Assembly: GCA_973895155.1 (NCBI GenBank)
Contig: OZ316896.1
Coordinates: 4,216,001 to 4,280,000, forward strand
Direction: 5' to 3'
Length of the DNA: 64,000 bases
DNA from: Marsupella aquatica
Lineage: Eukaryota > Marchantiophyta
A program made the translations under genes and the position numbers. The stretch's first letter is position 1. Each line of letters starts with the position of its first letter. Positions 10,985-22,586 of this stretch are shown one piece after another. A model generated the notes under the pieces. The model was not told where the DNA came from and ran no database searches. It worked only from the letters and a program-made list of their open reading frames with translations.

Positions 10985-12460
10985 GCACTGTGCAAGCAGG
11001 CCGGGGCTTTATGGGGCAAATCAAGAACAAATGCATGGGTCGTTGCAGCAAGGCGGGAGTCAAGTGGAGACATGGAGTGGAGGGGCGAGGCTGGACCGGG
11101 TCATTGTAGCGGGCGAGGAAACAGTAAAAAATTCCGCGCAGGAGCAAATTCTTCTCTCACATGACCCTTAATTTTTTATATCCAACTGCCTCCCTAACAA
11201 CAACCTGGGTATAATATCCATTTTGGGGAGTCTCATTTTGCTAGTGAACTTCATAGCCATTTGGAGTCATAAAAGTACACAAAAAATATTAAAAACAGCA
11301 AAAAGCAAAATACATTTAAAACTATTAGTGTCTCCCTAACAACACTCTCATCTCTAACAAAATTCCTGTTTGCTCGCATTATACAATATCTTGGCTGGAC
11401 TTGCTTGGCTGCTTCCTGCCATAATGTCAATACATCGGGAGTCATCGCTGTCAGGACGGAGGCATCAGTGGGAGGCTGGGAGCATTCGCAAGGGAGGGAG
11501 AATGGAATAGTGGGGAGGCATAATGAATGCACTAACTCTGACTCCCCTTTGTTTCCCCCGTTGAGACCCCTTTCTTTTTTAGCTCCTTTTTTGCTTCCTT
11601 CTTTCTTTGGCGCAAAAAACACCTAAATTTGAAAGACAATAATCACTGTGAAAAGTGGCTGTCCCTCTTATTAAAGGTTTTAATTGACACTCTTAGTGAT
11701 ATTTGTCTCTATAATTTTCAAGGATTTTATGGAGAAGAATGCTGTGTCAAGATTTGGATCCACTCATAATGAAAAATACCAATTTTAAAAAATTTGTACT
11801 AAACTTTATGATGAGAAAATCCAGATCTAGTAGGCCTTAAGTGTAGCATGGTCCATGTTATTGGAGAATTATGGGAACTATGACACACAATGCCTTGTAA
11901 ACATGACACTACTTTGAATATAATGTGGACAAAGAGCATAAATGTTTAAATACATAGATGTTTGAACAAATCCAATAGTTTGCTTAGTCAATTGGTATTT
12001 AGACGTGTCAACAGATAAACAGAGGTTATGAAGGAATTATTGGAGTTTCAAACCAGCTGTTTTTGTGAAAATTATATGTGACCAAAGTTTTACCAGCCAG
12101 TTTGCGGGTCCCATAAAATTCTACCACCATCAACTTGGGCAGTTAGTGCAATGGCATCCGCATTAAAAATCAGTCCATGCCAATGTGTTGGCGCCTTTCA
12201 GAAAAGCAACCAATTTCAAATTTTTGATGATGTAAGTTAACATTCAAGCAGATGTTGAGACTGGTCTCAAGCCAGAAACCCCCTAGGTAAAGTTTGCCTA
12301 CAAGTTGCAACTTGTCAGGGTCTCGGACTAAATTTCTCAAATGGCTGATCAAAATAATGGGGAACAATAGGTTTGAGACTCCGTAATTATTTATCTAAAG
12401 CCCACTCCAGTGTAACATGTAAGGTTTTTTTTTCTTTTTGCTAATAATTGTGACAAGTGG
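10985..12460. other. Intergenic, no supported feature
   Basis: Mostly AT-rich sequence. Two short GC-richer patches (about 11.0-11.1 and 11.4-11.6 kb) open overlapping frames on both strands but show no domain or codon bias. Confidence 0.4.
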
Positions 12461-12575
12461 CACCTTGTGTGAAGGAGAAGATGCTAGAAACACTGATATC
12501 TAATTGTCGTAGATTACACCTTGTGTGAAGGAGAAGATGCTATAAACAATGATATCTAACTTTCCTAGATTATTT
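12461..12575. repeat. 56-bp tandem duplication
   Basis: CACCTTGTGTGAAGGAGAAG begins at 12461 and 12517. Both copies continue through GATGCTA.AAACA.TGATATCTAA and end before TAGATTA, with a few mismatches. Confidence 0.9.
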
Positions 12576-13380
12576 TCTGGCCATACGATCTCCCCAGATT
12601 TAAGGATGACTGTTAGATTCTAGCTAAAGGGGTTTGCAACTATGTCAGTGGGACACTGGCTAATGGAAGATAGAAAAACTTGTAAATTAGCTGTGTGCTT
12701 TGGCCCTTTAAGTTTGGTTTTCACTGAGGTGTTGTTGGAATCCATCGGGCACACTTTGACTTTTTAAAAATTAATAAGCGATAAATACTAGCAAAATGTT
12801 GCCTAATGTGCCAATAACTTTTTAGATGGTGGAATCCAACAATTGTTTTGCCACTAAAAACTGCTGGCCCTCACTGGCTCTGGAATGTTAGTTGCGGCCT
12901 CGAAAAGGGGGCCTATTATTATGCCATTTGTTGATTTGAACCATTGGAGATTGAAAATTAAAGGAATCCAGTTTTAGCTTTCTTTTACCCATGCTTTGCT
13001 TACTCTTCATGGACCTCCCTAAGCTCATGCTTCTTATGTCCATATATTTTTGGAAACACCCATTATAAAACATGGTAACCTTAAATCAAACACAACAAAA
13101 CAGCAGCCATTGACTCCTGGCTTGCTGGGCTCATAACTCTCTCATATTTATTGATCAAGCAAAAACTAGCTTTGTTTGAAAACTGGTTGGATTTATCTTT
13201 CTAATGAGCTAAGGTGGGTGTTCAGAAGTTGAGCAGTTGCAAATAACCTCTTGCAAAATACTGCAAAAACCTAGACATCAATGTTAGGATGTTGTTGGAC
13301 TACAGGGTTCTGTTTTGATCATCCCATAACTTTTATGACTGGCTGCCCAAGAGTGTTCTTGTGGGCTTTCCTGGAAAGGC
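12576..13380. other. Intergenic, no supported feature
   Basis: No gene, RNA or repeat boundary can be supported here. Confidence 0.4.
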
Positions 13381-13384
13381 AGTG

Positions 13385-13915
13385 GCTGTCGCTTTGACAC
13401 TCCCTAATACACTTGGTAAGTCTTTTCCAAAACCGAAGGCTATATAGGGAAAGGCTTCAAGTTGGGATAGAAACCTTTTTACTCCACTCTGGTAACAAGG
13501 ATCAACCTTATGTTACAATCATCCTTGTAGAGCCAACAATCCAACCTGTCCTTGCCTTGTTCAGTGCAACTCTAACTGGAACTGTAGTCAGCACGGGCAA
13601 GATGGAACGTCCACTTTGTTCCGTTTAACTCAACCACTCTCCCAACCAGAGTTATTGATGAACGAATAAGTCAAGGTAAGTGCCCCTCTATGGACACCCT
13701 ACTACACTAAGTAAGTCCTGTTCAATTTACAAACATAAAGCCTACAGAAGGGGTTCAAGGTAGGATAAAAACCTTTTCTAACCGGAGCTGTAGTCAGCAC
13801 AATCAAGATTACCCGTCCACTTGTCCGGTTGTCCGGGTTAGAACTCAATCGCTATCCCAACCAGTGTTATCCATGGACTATTAGGGCAAGTCAAGCGCCC
13901 CTCCATGGCCACCCT
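13385..13915. repeat. Non-coding repeat, two adjacent copies
   Basis: Copy 1 (about 13397-13665) and copy 2 (about 13694-13905, with an internal deletion) share, in order, AAGTC.T.TTCAA, GGGATAGAAACCTTTT, AACTGTAGTCAGCAC, CGTCCACTT.GT and ACTCAA.C.CT.TCCCAACCAG. A third copy is at about 14750-15010. There is no coding signal. It may be part of a larger element broken up by the two MITE-like insertions between copies 2 and 3. Confidence 0.75.
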
Positions 13916-13922
13916 CAATGAC

Positions 13923-14344
13923 TTAGGGCCAACTTGCATGTTGACACTCCTTCACAATGCGGCCCTTACCTCATGCGCCACTTCAGGGAAAAGTGTGATC
14001 TGCTATACCAATCAGAGAAACCAGTACAAGGTCATCGATTGTTCTGTGAGCGACAGTCCAGGACGTGCTATGTATAGAAGCTTGAGCTTTATTTTATGTT
14101 CTGCCAGCGACAGTCCAGGACGTGCTATGTATAGAAGCTTGAGTTTTATTTTATTAGCAAAGTAGAGGTCACTACCTGCAAGGGCAGGAAAGTTTCCAGA
14201 CCTTGCCCTTGGGTCCCCACCAGACCTGCACTCAGGCCTGCCAAAGGAGGGGCTTACGGGATTGCACAATTATCAAGTCTCATCATGACATGTTGTCTAA
14301 GGGCCGCATTGTGAAGGACTCTCTAGATGCGAGTTGGGCCTTAG
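13923..14344. mobile_element. MITE-like element 1 with ~45-bp terminal inverted repeats
   Basis: The left end (13923-13968, TTAGGGCCAACTTGCATG and onward to CTTCACAATGCGGCCCTTA) is the imperfect reverse complement of the right end (14298-14344, TAAGGGCCGCATTGTGAAGG to GTTGGGCCTTAG). The element is 422 bp and has no transposase, so it would be non-autonomous. It contains a 57-bp tandem duplication and a hairpin of CAAGGGCA and TGCCCTTG. I see no clear target-site duplication, so the superfamily is open. Confidence 0.7.
14050..14160. repeat. 57-bp tandem duplication inside MITE-like element 1
   Basis: GCGACAGTCCAGGACGTGCT begins at 14050 and 14107, and both copies run on through TATGTATAGAAGCTTGAG and TTTATTTTAT. 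Only one or two bases differ, so this duplication is recent. Confidence 0.93.
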
Positions 14345-14374
14345 CTGAGTTCTGTTTAATTTAGAAACCAAATG

Positions 14375-14745
14375 CTAAGGGCTGTCTTGCATGTGCAAGA
14401 GTCCTGAAAAAAGCTACCCTTAACAACCCACCTATGTTGGCAAAAAGTGTGTGACAGGATCTAAATACAATCAAGAAAAGCTTACGTGTGTCGTGCTTCC
14501 TCAATCGCATCTACTTCTTTGTCTTTGGCACCGCAAATTGTACAGGGCAAGATCCGCTGCGGTTTTATTTTATTTGCAGTTCAAAGTTGGGGACCTCAAG
14601 GGCAGGAAATTTTCCAGCCCTTGCCCTTGCATATCTTCTAAAGCCGCCGTCACGACTGCCGGCCTGTTGCTGCATTTACAAATGCCACGGGTTCAGTTTA
14701 GGGCCGGAACACAAAGGACTTGTCACATGCAAGACGGACGTAAGT
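14375..14745. mobile_element. MITE-like element 2, same family as element 1
   Basis: GTCTTGCATGTG (14384-14395) and its reverse complement CACATGCAAGAC (14723-14734) mark the ends, with AGTCCT continuing the match inward. The internal TTTTATTTTATTTGCA and AAGGGCAGGAAA.TTTCCAG blocks also occur in element 1, and the right end repeats the GGGCCG..A.A..AAGGAC block. The two are therefore relatives inserted about 30 bp apart. Confidence 0.65.
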
Positions 14746-14749
14746 AGTG

Positions 14750-15010
14750 CTTTAGGGTAGGATAAAAACCCTTTTGACCCCACTCTGGTAACAAGGATCA
14801 CCCCCATCCTTTATCCTGTACGTTACAATCATACATGTCGAGTAAATCAGTCCCACCTGTCCTCTCCTCATTCCGTGCAACTCTAACTGAAGCTGCAGTG
14901 GGCGCAATCAAGATCGAACGTCCGCTGTGTCCGGGCTGGAACTCAACCTCTGTCCCAACCGTCGATCTTAACCGTCGATCCAAACCAGAGCTAAGTTGAC
15001 CCCTCCACCT
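14750..15010. repeat. Third copy of the 13.4-kb non-coding repeat
   Basis: It shares GGTAGGATAAAAACC, CACTCTGGTAACAAGGATCA, GTTACAATCAT, TGCAACTCTAACTG and GAACGTCC with the copies at 13385-13915, in the same order. It ends about 300 bp before the TSB start codon, so it may overlap the TSB promoter region. Confidence 0.75.
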
Positions 15011-15180
15011 CATCAACAAAACGTGGCAAGCCTGAGTGCTCTCTTCCACATCTATGTATATGCTTCAATTCGCTAGATTTCACTTGTTGATCGATCAGCG
15101 GAGCTCCAGGTCCCACTTCAGAATCTTGCTGGTTCCGGAGAACTCTGTGCGTCCTTGAGAGATCAGCTCACCGATTCTCT

Positions 15181-15296
15181 GTTTCTCTCATCTCAGCATC
15201 TGCTGCTCTTTGCATTCGTCGTTCTCTCGCTGTTTCTCTCATTTTGGCATCTGCTGCTCTTTGCGTTCGTCGTTCTCTCGTCGTCTCGCTGTTTCT
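15181..15296 (+). repeat. 51-bp duplication in the TSB 5' leader
   Basis: GTTTCTCTCAT..... CATCTGCTGCTCTTTGC begins at 15181 and 15232 and reaches to the CGTCGTTCTCTCG blocks. The stretch is pyrimidine-rich on the plus strand and ends 20 bp before the TSB start codon. It is very likely 5' UTR. Confidence 0.85.
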
Positions 15297-15316
15297 GAGC
15301 AATCCGCGGTATCGAC

Positions 15317-18300
15317 ATGGCCGCGATGCCGATTGCTGCGAGCCCGGTGGTAGCGGCGGCGACGAGCGCCCCACTGCGAGGAGCTTCTGCGTCGCGATTT
15401 GAGTATTCTCGTGAGGCTCTGTCGTCAGCTTTCTGCGTTTCGTTGCGAGGTAATGGAAGGAAGTTGAGGACGTCGATGACGAGTGCGGTGATGCTAAGAG
15501 GGGTAAGTAATGCCGCAGCGCCGCGATGTGTGTTGACGCCGGAGAGGGTTTCTGTCGACGATGGCGGAGAGTTCGCCGGGTCTGCGGAAGGAATGGACGG
15601 GATAGCCTTCAAGGATTTCGATCGCCCGGACTCGTTTGGGCGGTTTGGAATTTTCGGAGGGAAGTACGTGCCCGAAACACTCATGGCTGCCTTGGTGGAG
15701 CTGGAGGATGCCCACCGCGATATCGTCCCTTCCGCTGCGTTCCAGGTCCCTCTCCTTTCTATAATTTGTCTGTCGCTCTCCATTCTGAATTCTTCGATGC
15801 GGAGTAATTCCGTAAAGCATGTGAATTCGTGGTCTGAAAGATGCTCGCTGATTCTGAATCTTGCGAGCAAATGTATTCGTATATCAATCGTCGAGGGGCT
15901 AATTTGCAGGTTTGTAGTTCAAGAGCTACACTTTGCCGCTTGGCAAAGTTTTCGACAGTGTAGCAGATTTCGAACGGTCAAGTTTAGATATCTACTGACG
16001 CGGAACGCTATCCAATAAAGAATAGTCTGCGGGCTGTAAGATAACGCGAGCAGGGTATCTGTCATCTAGTTGGTCAATATCGTCGACAGCTGCTCGGTTT
16101 GTGAGTGCACTGAGACTAAGGGTTTTGTGAGCTCGTGATCGTCTACGATTTGGTATTGCGCAGAGCGTCATTATCATCCAGAAGCCTTGAATTTTGAGGC
16201 TTCACTGCAAGACTGTATGTGTTTTTACTATGCGAGAGAGCTGGTCCAATTAGGGCAACTTGGCTTCTGATCAATGCGTCTACTCTAAAGAGCAGCCCGG
16301 GTCTCTCAAGCCTTCAGTGATGAGACATTTCCGTGTGGTCGTCATCTTTGATGTATGATTGTGCGTAAAGTTATTTTTCAACTACAGTAGTTGTGAATTC
16401 TCAAGTCTTTCTTCCAAGTCTTTCTTCCGGGCGTTGCAAGAAAATAAATTCGTTGTGACTGGTCAATTGCCCATCTACCAAATTTCCGGCCCGTCTCTTA
16501 AGACTTTGGGGGAAAATGCTGCCGTGTGAACATCGTTATTTGGTTCGACATTGCCCGGAGATAGTTTTTTTTTAGTCGGGAATCCTTCCGGCTATTTGTT
16601 CAGAGTTGTGGGCTTGCACGCTCTTGTGCCGTTCCGCGAAAGGCTTGTTCATGGAAGTCGGGTTGAGACGCTGTCTAGATAAATCGTAGCTCGCAAATGT
16701 CGTCGACATCTCCTCCAGCAGCGTCGGGAAAGATCTCAGCTTATCCGAACGTGCCCGAATCTTCTCATTTTCTGCTTAACGCTCGCAACTGTGGCTAGTT
16801 TTTTCAAAATTTCGATGTATTCATGTGGAGCATGTGGTGGAGCATCTGAGAGATGTGGAATTGGACTAGAAGGGTCGCAGTTCGTTTCGCTCAGTGTTTT
16901 ATATTCTGTTTTTATATTCTGTACAGGAGGAATTTAAAGGCTACCTGAAGGATTATGTGGGCAGAGCAACGCCCCTGTACTTCGCCGAGCGGCTGACAGA
17001 GCATTACAAGAACGCGAATGGTGGGGAGGGACCGGATATCTACCTGAAGCGCGAGGATTTGAACCATACCGGTGCCCACAAGATCAATAATGCCGTGGGG
17101 CAGGCTCTGCTAGCGAAGCGGCTCGGGAAGAAGCGCGTCATCGCCGAGACAGGCGCTGGACAGCATGGCGTTGCTACTGCCACTGTCTGCGCCCGCTTTG
17201 GGTTAGAATGCGTTGTCTACATGGGCGCCACGGACATGGATCGCCAAGCTCTGAATGTTTTCCGCATGAGGCTACTCGGAGCCGAGGTGCGTCTCGCTTC
17301 TTTATTCTGCTCGCTGTGAAAACTTCGTGCAGCCTCGAGTGCTGGATTAAATTTTTGTCGAGAATCCCTTCCCCGTTATCTGATGTAGAGGGTCTTACGG
17401 ACGTCTCTGTTCAGTTGGTATGGCTTGGGGGATTTGGTGCTCTTATGGTCCGTTTCAATTCTCAGTTGTAATTCTGGAGGAGGTATAGATTGGAGCTAGT
17501 TTCGAGTGTTATGTTCAACTGCCGTCGTGAATGCCTTCTCAACCTATCGATCTAGAATGGGCACCATGGTTTCTATTGAGCGGTCTTTTCTTTGCCGTGA
17601 GTGAGGAGTTCTGTGTAGGACTTGCTTGTTGTAATTCTAGAGGTTGGACGGAAGGTTGGAGAGTTCTTCTCCGGGTAATTTGGACGAGGTTCCCGACCGA
17701 TCTATTGTCAATTTTACTGCTTATTTCGTACTCTTGGATGTTTCGGAACATTCAGCTAAGTTGTCCGGGGTCCCCACATGCAGGTCCGTCCAGTCCATTC
17801 AGGTACTGCGACTCTCAAGGACGCCACGTCGGAAGCCATTCGAGACTGGGTGACGAATGTAGAGACTACGCATTATATTCTGGGGTCGGTTGCGGGACCG
17901 CACCCGTACCCGATGTTGGTTCGGGACCTCCACAAAGTCATTGGCGAAGAAACTCGACAACAGGCCATGGAGAAGTGGGGCGGCAAGCCTGATGTCCTCG
18001 TGGCTTGCGTCGGAGGGGGCTCAAATGCGATGGGGTTGTTCCACGAGTTTGTAGATGACGAGGATGTTCGTTTGATTGGGGTGGAAGCCGCTGGTTTTGG
18101 AGTGGAGACCGACAAGCATGCTGCCACCTTGACCAAAGGTCAGATTGGGGTTTTGCACGGAGCAATGAGTTATCTTCTGCAGGACAATGATGGCCAAATC
18201 GTCGAGCCTCACTCGATCAGTGCTGGGTATGTACAGTCACGCCTACCTTCAATTTTGATGTAGAGACTTGCTTACTCGAATTGGTCCCTAACAGAATTGG

Positions 18301-19053
18301 TGATGAAAGTGGTCTAAAAGCAGACCGATGTTTCTCTCAAGCAGCTCAAGCTTGTTATATATTAAAACCCCAATCTGGGTCATTGGTTATCTGGAACTTG
18401 GGCGCATTTAGATTCATATGTATGGACATTGCAGGTCAAACTTATACTCCTCCTTAACTACTCTGCTGTACTCCAGCTAAAATCTTCACAATATTCGTGG
18501 TTTCTCAATTGTGTGTAGGTTGGATTATCCTGGAGTCGGACCTGAGCACAGCTTTTTGAAGTACACGGGTAGGGCAGAGTATTACAGCATCACAGACGAT
18601 GAAGCTCTTGGAGGTGAGAATTTGTCGTTGCATAGCATTTCTTTTGCATTTGCTTGAAGCGTTGGTTTTCTTCACAAAGGATATAGGGGACGGCATATTC
18701 TTGGTCCTCCAACTTGACTATGAGGATTTGTTGGAAAGTAAATGGCAACCATTATTTGACACTGTCTTGCATCTGAGAGGTATTAACTAGGATAAAGACT
18801 GATGTCTTGCCATGTGTTCACGAATCTTTTGTTTTAAGACCTAAGACCTGTTTTTTTTCAAACAATTGTGATTGCAGCTTTCAAACTCATATCGAAGCTA
18901 GAGGGAATCATTCCGGCGCTGGAAACGTCTCATGCTTTGGGGTACCTGGATAAGCTTTGTCCCACGTTGAAAAACGGAACCAAGGTTGTCCTTAACCTTA
19001 GCGGACGAGGGGACAAGGATGTCAACACTGCAATCAAGCTGTTGAACATGTGA
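15317..19053 (+). CDS. TSB: Tryptophan synthase beta chain, plastid, five exons
   Basis: This PLP enzyme joins indole and serine to make tryptophan, in the plastid stroma with the alpha chain. Exons are 15317-15745, 16927-17286, 17784-18226, 18519-18613 and 18878-19053. All introns are GT-AG and the phases close to 1503 nt, 500 residues. The first ~90 residues are Ala/Ser/Arg-rich and low in acid, fitting a chloroplast transit peptide. The mature part starts near [18 protein letters not shown]. Other visible motifs are [18 protein letters not shown] (the PLP-binding lysine is in GAHKIN), [36 protein letters not shown] (phosphate grip), VEAAGFG, HSISAG and SGRGDKD near the end. The length matches plant TSB proteins. 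The ATG lies in a good context (GACATGGC). The protein is closer to non-seed plant and algal forms at several positions (for example GAEVRPVHSG), but that is an impression from memory. Confidence 0.96.
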
Positions 19054-19335
19054 ATGAAGCTGCAGCCGAAGCTGGTTGGACAGTTGCAGAGTAGTAGGAT
19101 TGATGGATATTTTGTGCTGGGAGGCATAGTTGTCATGCCGCAGCAAGAAGGCATCACAGCAGTGACTGCCTATTTTTGTGCTTAGAGCGAGTGCGCCTCG
19201 AAATGTCTCTCCGGCTAGTTATGGATTGACTGTGAGCTGAAGAATTCTTCAGACACTGATTTTTGTACATATGAGATCTCCCTCGAGAGAACCGGAATTA
19301 AGAATTGTCTCCTCGTGAAGGGAGATCAGAAGCGG

Positions 19336-19472
19336 TAGCTGATCAAGTAACATGTGATAGTTGAACAAGAATAACATTTGGTAGCTGATCAGGAATAACA
19401 TTTGTAGCTGATCAAGAATAACATTGGGTAGCTGAACACGAATAACAAATGCTAGTTGAGCAAGCATAAAAT
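19336..19472. repeat. Short tandem repeats in the TSB 3' UTR
   Basis: Five imperfect units of about 25-30 bp carry GTAGCTGATCAAGAATAACA-type sequence, with changes such as TAGTTGAACAAGAATAACA. They start about 280 bp after the stop codon, so they probably lie in the 3' UTR or just beyond it. Confidence 0.85.
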
Positions 19473-20169
19473 TTGATTAGCCTGCAGTGATGCGGCCTTA
19501 TCTTCAGTTTAATAATGCTTTTCCCAGGTGGGTCATCACGTTGCGAATTGTTTACTGATATGTCAGCTTTGTATTACTAAGTTTTTAGTGACAGGCTCTC
19601 AATCTTGCAACAAAAAATCTCCAGTCGCTGTCTATGATGAAGCCGACACGAACAGGAATTATTGCAGCAGGACCCAGTAATTCACACATTCACACATTCT
19701 TTCTTTTGTAGCGAACTTTAAATCAGCTGATCATGTGTGCAACACTCGTGCCAATTCAAGGCTTAGGAAATTCCCAACATGATTTCTTGACTATGATATT
19801 GAACAATCATAAACTCAATAGATAGCTTTCTTAGGTGAGACGTCATCCACTTGAAAAACTCCTTGAAAACAATGCCATAAGAATCTGGAGAGTTATATGC
19901 TTGATGGCCCCCTTGGTGAAACTTCTTACCCTATGAAACATTTGTTACCTAACTGGCCCCCTCCTCTTAATGAACCTTACTGTTCTTGTGAGGTGCAAAC
20001 TTCTTAGTTCACCACGACAAGCCCTCCTTAGTCCACTCTGTGATTTACCGTGCTCCAACCGAGCAACCAATGATGCAGTTTGGGTTCTACATAGGGTGTG
20101 GGTAGGTTTAGCTATGAAGACATTGCATTATGTATTCATGTGTTTAAGGGGTTTAGGGTTGTCGCCGTT
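19473..20169. other. Intergenic, no supported feature
   Basis: No gene or repeat boundary is visible. Confidence 0.4.
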
Positions 20170-20271
20170 ACCTGACAATTGTCGCTCTATGATTCTCATG
20201 TTCTTTGTGTTGCGGGAGGTACCTGACAATCGTCGCTCTATGATTCTCATGTTCTTTGTGTTGCAGGAGGG
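20170..20271. repeat. 51-bp perfect-type tandem duplication
   Basis: ACCTGACAATTGTCGCTCTA (20170) recurs as ACCTGACAATCGTCGCTCTA (20221). Both continue through TGATTCTCATGTTCTTTGTGT and TGC.GGAGG. Only two bases differ. Confidence 0.95.
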
Positions 20272-20389
20272 GGGCATTCCATTTCATTCCTATCACATTT
20301 TCTGAATTCTTTTGCTTCAAGTTTACTCACTTTCAAAACAGTAGTTCGTTCAGTGTCACCTTCAGGTCTTGACATGAATAGGCTTCAGG

Positions 20390-20722
20390 TTGTTGATTGA
20401 AGCAACCTTTATCCACTATTTTGCTCAATGTTTGGGGTGTATCTACCGGGTTGCAAATGTTCTCCCAAACGAGTTTGAGGTTTACAAGCACAATGGGTTT
20501 CTGAACGAGGACACTCGTCTTCTCAAAGGTGAGCTAATGAAGCGGCCGAAAGGAAAGGTCCCATCGGCATACATACACCTCAATGGCGTTCATAGTGGTG
20601 CCATAGAGCAAACTAGGTTCCGGTATCAATGTTCAATTTGGCTTCACCCCAACTTGCCATTTCTGATGGGTTTGTGTGCGCAGTTAAGTTTGTCCTGTAA
20701 AAGCTATTTGCGTGAATCTTGA
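20390..20722 (+). other. Unrecognised 110-codon open frame
   Basis: This frame is open for 333 bases and reads with a plausible, uneven composition (EFEVYKHNGFLNEDTRLLKG, KVPSAYIHLNGVH). I recognise no family. It could be an exon or a transposon fragment, or chance. There is no splice context that decides it. Confidence 0.2.
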
Positions 20723-22109
20723 ACATTCGACTGACCTCCTGAATATACAGAGCCATGTATGCTGTGAAGATTTTGCCCAAGAGTCCAGGATATTAAGCAG
20801 GACGGGGAGGTCTCAGATTGGAAGCCCCAGACTCTGCTGGAATTGACTGATGCTCGCAAGCTACTGGATGTTGATTGCTGTTGCGACGATTGTTTAGGTA
20901 GAGTTTCTGCTGCTCAAAGTTGATTGGTGCTACTACAATCGTTGATGCAGAACTCCAGTTGCTGAAGTCTATCACTGTTGCATTCAGTTTTGTTGTGAGT
21001 TCTGTGATCCAAGCTGGACCAATTTGTGCTCTCTGTGATCATTGTTGTGATTCAGTTTTGTTAAGAGTTGGGTAGTTGCTGCAGACACTCATGTTTTTTT
21101 CACCCTTAAAACCAAAGACAGTGAAGTTTATTTATTTTGGAACACCAATTCTTGTATAACACTAGCTGTGAGCCATCCCGGTTTGCACAAGCCGTTCCTC
21201 TCCAATTTGTTGCACAGCCACAAACCCCTCAAATGTCCCTTAACAGGTTGTAAAACTACGGTAAATCACTGGGATCCTTCTCACTTTGCAAGCAACCTCA
21301 GGGTGACAACATTTAGAAGCACTCGACAACAAAATTTGTAACCCTGATTCTTCTTTAGACCTATTTGTTTCCCTTATTTTTATCTTTGAGCAACTGTGAA
21401 ATGCGACAATGAAATTCAGCTCCGGATTCCACCAGAACTCTGACAACATTGCATCCAAATGACCTTGTTTGTACTCGTTAGGCGTATGCTAAGGGTTATT
21501 GTTCGAATTCAAGCAATCCCCTAGTTCTATGTGATTCTCTTCCATCATATTAGTCTCCTAGGTCACTCTTTGTGCACTTTGATACTGTGGACTATTGAAT
21601 CCCAAAATTGGACAAACTGTCAGATCCACATACTCCTTTCTGTACAAGACACACCCTATTGGGCAAGCATGTATGCTCTCCAAAGTAAGCCCTATTGATG
21701 CGAGCAGTTTCTTTGCCTCTCTCACACCTTGGGGCAAAGTATAATTGGTTGTGGCAAGAGCTTACAAAGCAATTCAAACAATGCATCTGTGTGAACATCT
21801 GAGGTATTGAAACATCCCCTACAAATTCAACACCAATATAGTGGCTGACATCCTGCACAATAGTGAATTAGTGATGACCTCAGTGATGGCATATATGAAA
21901 AATACTATGAACAAATATCCCTGTTGCCAAGGTTTAGGGTTTAAGGTACAATGAAGGAGTGATCTTTCCGTGATGACTCTGATCCCTCAACAACGGAGTT
22001 CCTGCTTCTTTCTCAAGTTGATCCCAATCTTTGTTGACATCGTTTGTGCCATCATGTGGGCCAAAATGACTGTCTACCAAGTGGGCAAATGCATCCTCCC
22101 CCGCCTGGC
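20723..22109. other. Intergenic, no supported feature
   Basis: Nothing supported. Short frames on both strands lack domains. Confidence 0.4.
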
Positions 22110-22325
22110 CCACACCCTGCCCCCCCCCCCCCCCAACCGGGCCTGGCCCGACCCGCCCACACCCCGCCCCAACCCTGAACCGGGGGGCCGGCTCGCTAAA
22201 CCGGGGGAGTCCGGGACCGGGCTGGGAGGGTTTGGGAGAGTTCGGGACCAGGCCGGGAGGGGGTCAGGAAAGTTCGGGACCGAGCCAGGAGAGGGTCAGG
22301 AAAGTTTTGGGCCGGCCGGGGAATA
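22110..22325. repeat. GC-rich island with ~32-bp tandem units and a C15 run
   Basis: A run of 15 C (22120-22134) is followed by G-rich units starting at about 22224, 22255 and 22287 (GGGAGGG...GTTCGGGACC type). The plus strand has many GGG runs spaced by short loops (for example GGGACCGGGCTGGGAGGG), so G-quadruplex formation is possible. The island stands out sharply from AT-rich surroundings. The open frames here follow from the base bias. Confidence 0.8.
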
Positions 22326-22495
22326 TAGGCAAATATGCAACAAATGACCCCTCTTGGAGCCAACAAATGACAAGTTGTTGTGTCCGACAACACAAGAACT
22401 TGTCTGTCAGTTCAAACCCTGAGACCTCTTGATCACCAACCTCTTCTAACAGGGAAGGCTCACATTAATATCTCCTTTGCATTAAATACTCAAAA

Positions 22496-22586
22496 ATAAA
22501 ATTTAGATGGATGACAGATTCTATCCCATTTGAAGAATCTGATAAAATTTAGATGGATGACAGATTCTATCCTATTTGTAGAATTT
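22496..22586. repeat. 46-bp tandem duplication
   Basis: ATAAAATTTAGATGGATGAC begins at 22496 and 22542. Each copy continues through AGATTCTATCC.ATTTG.AGAAT. Confidence 0.92.

Noticed and set aside
15193-15870. A 225-codon open frame on the minus strand.
   Set aside because: It lies opposite TSB exon 1 and its GC-rich leader. The plus strand has transit-peptide, domain and splice support, so this is a shadow frame.
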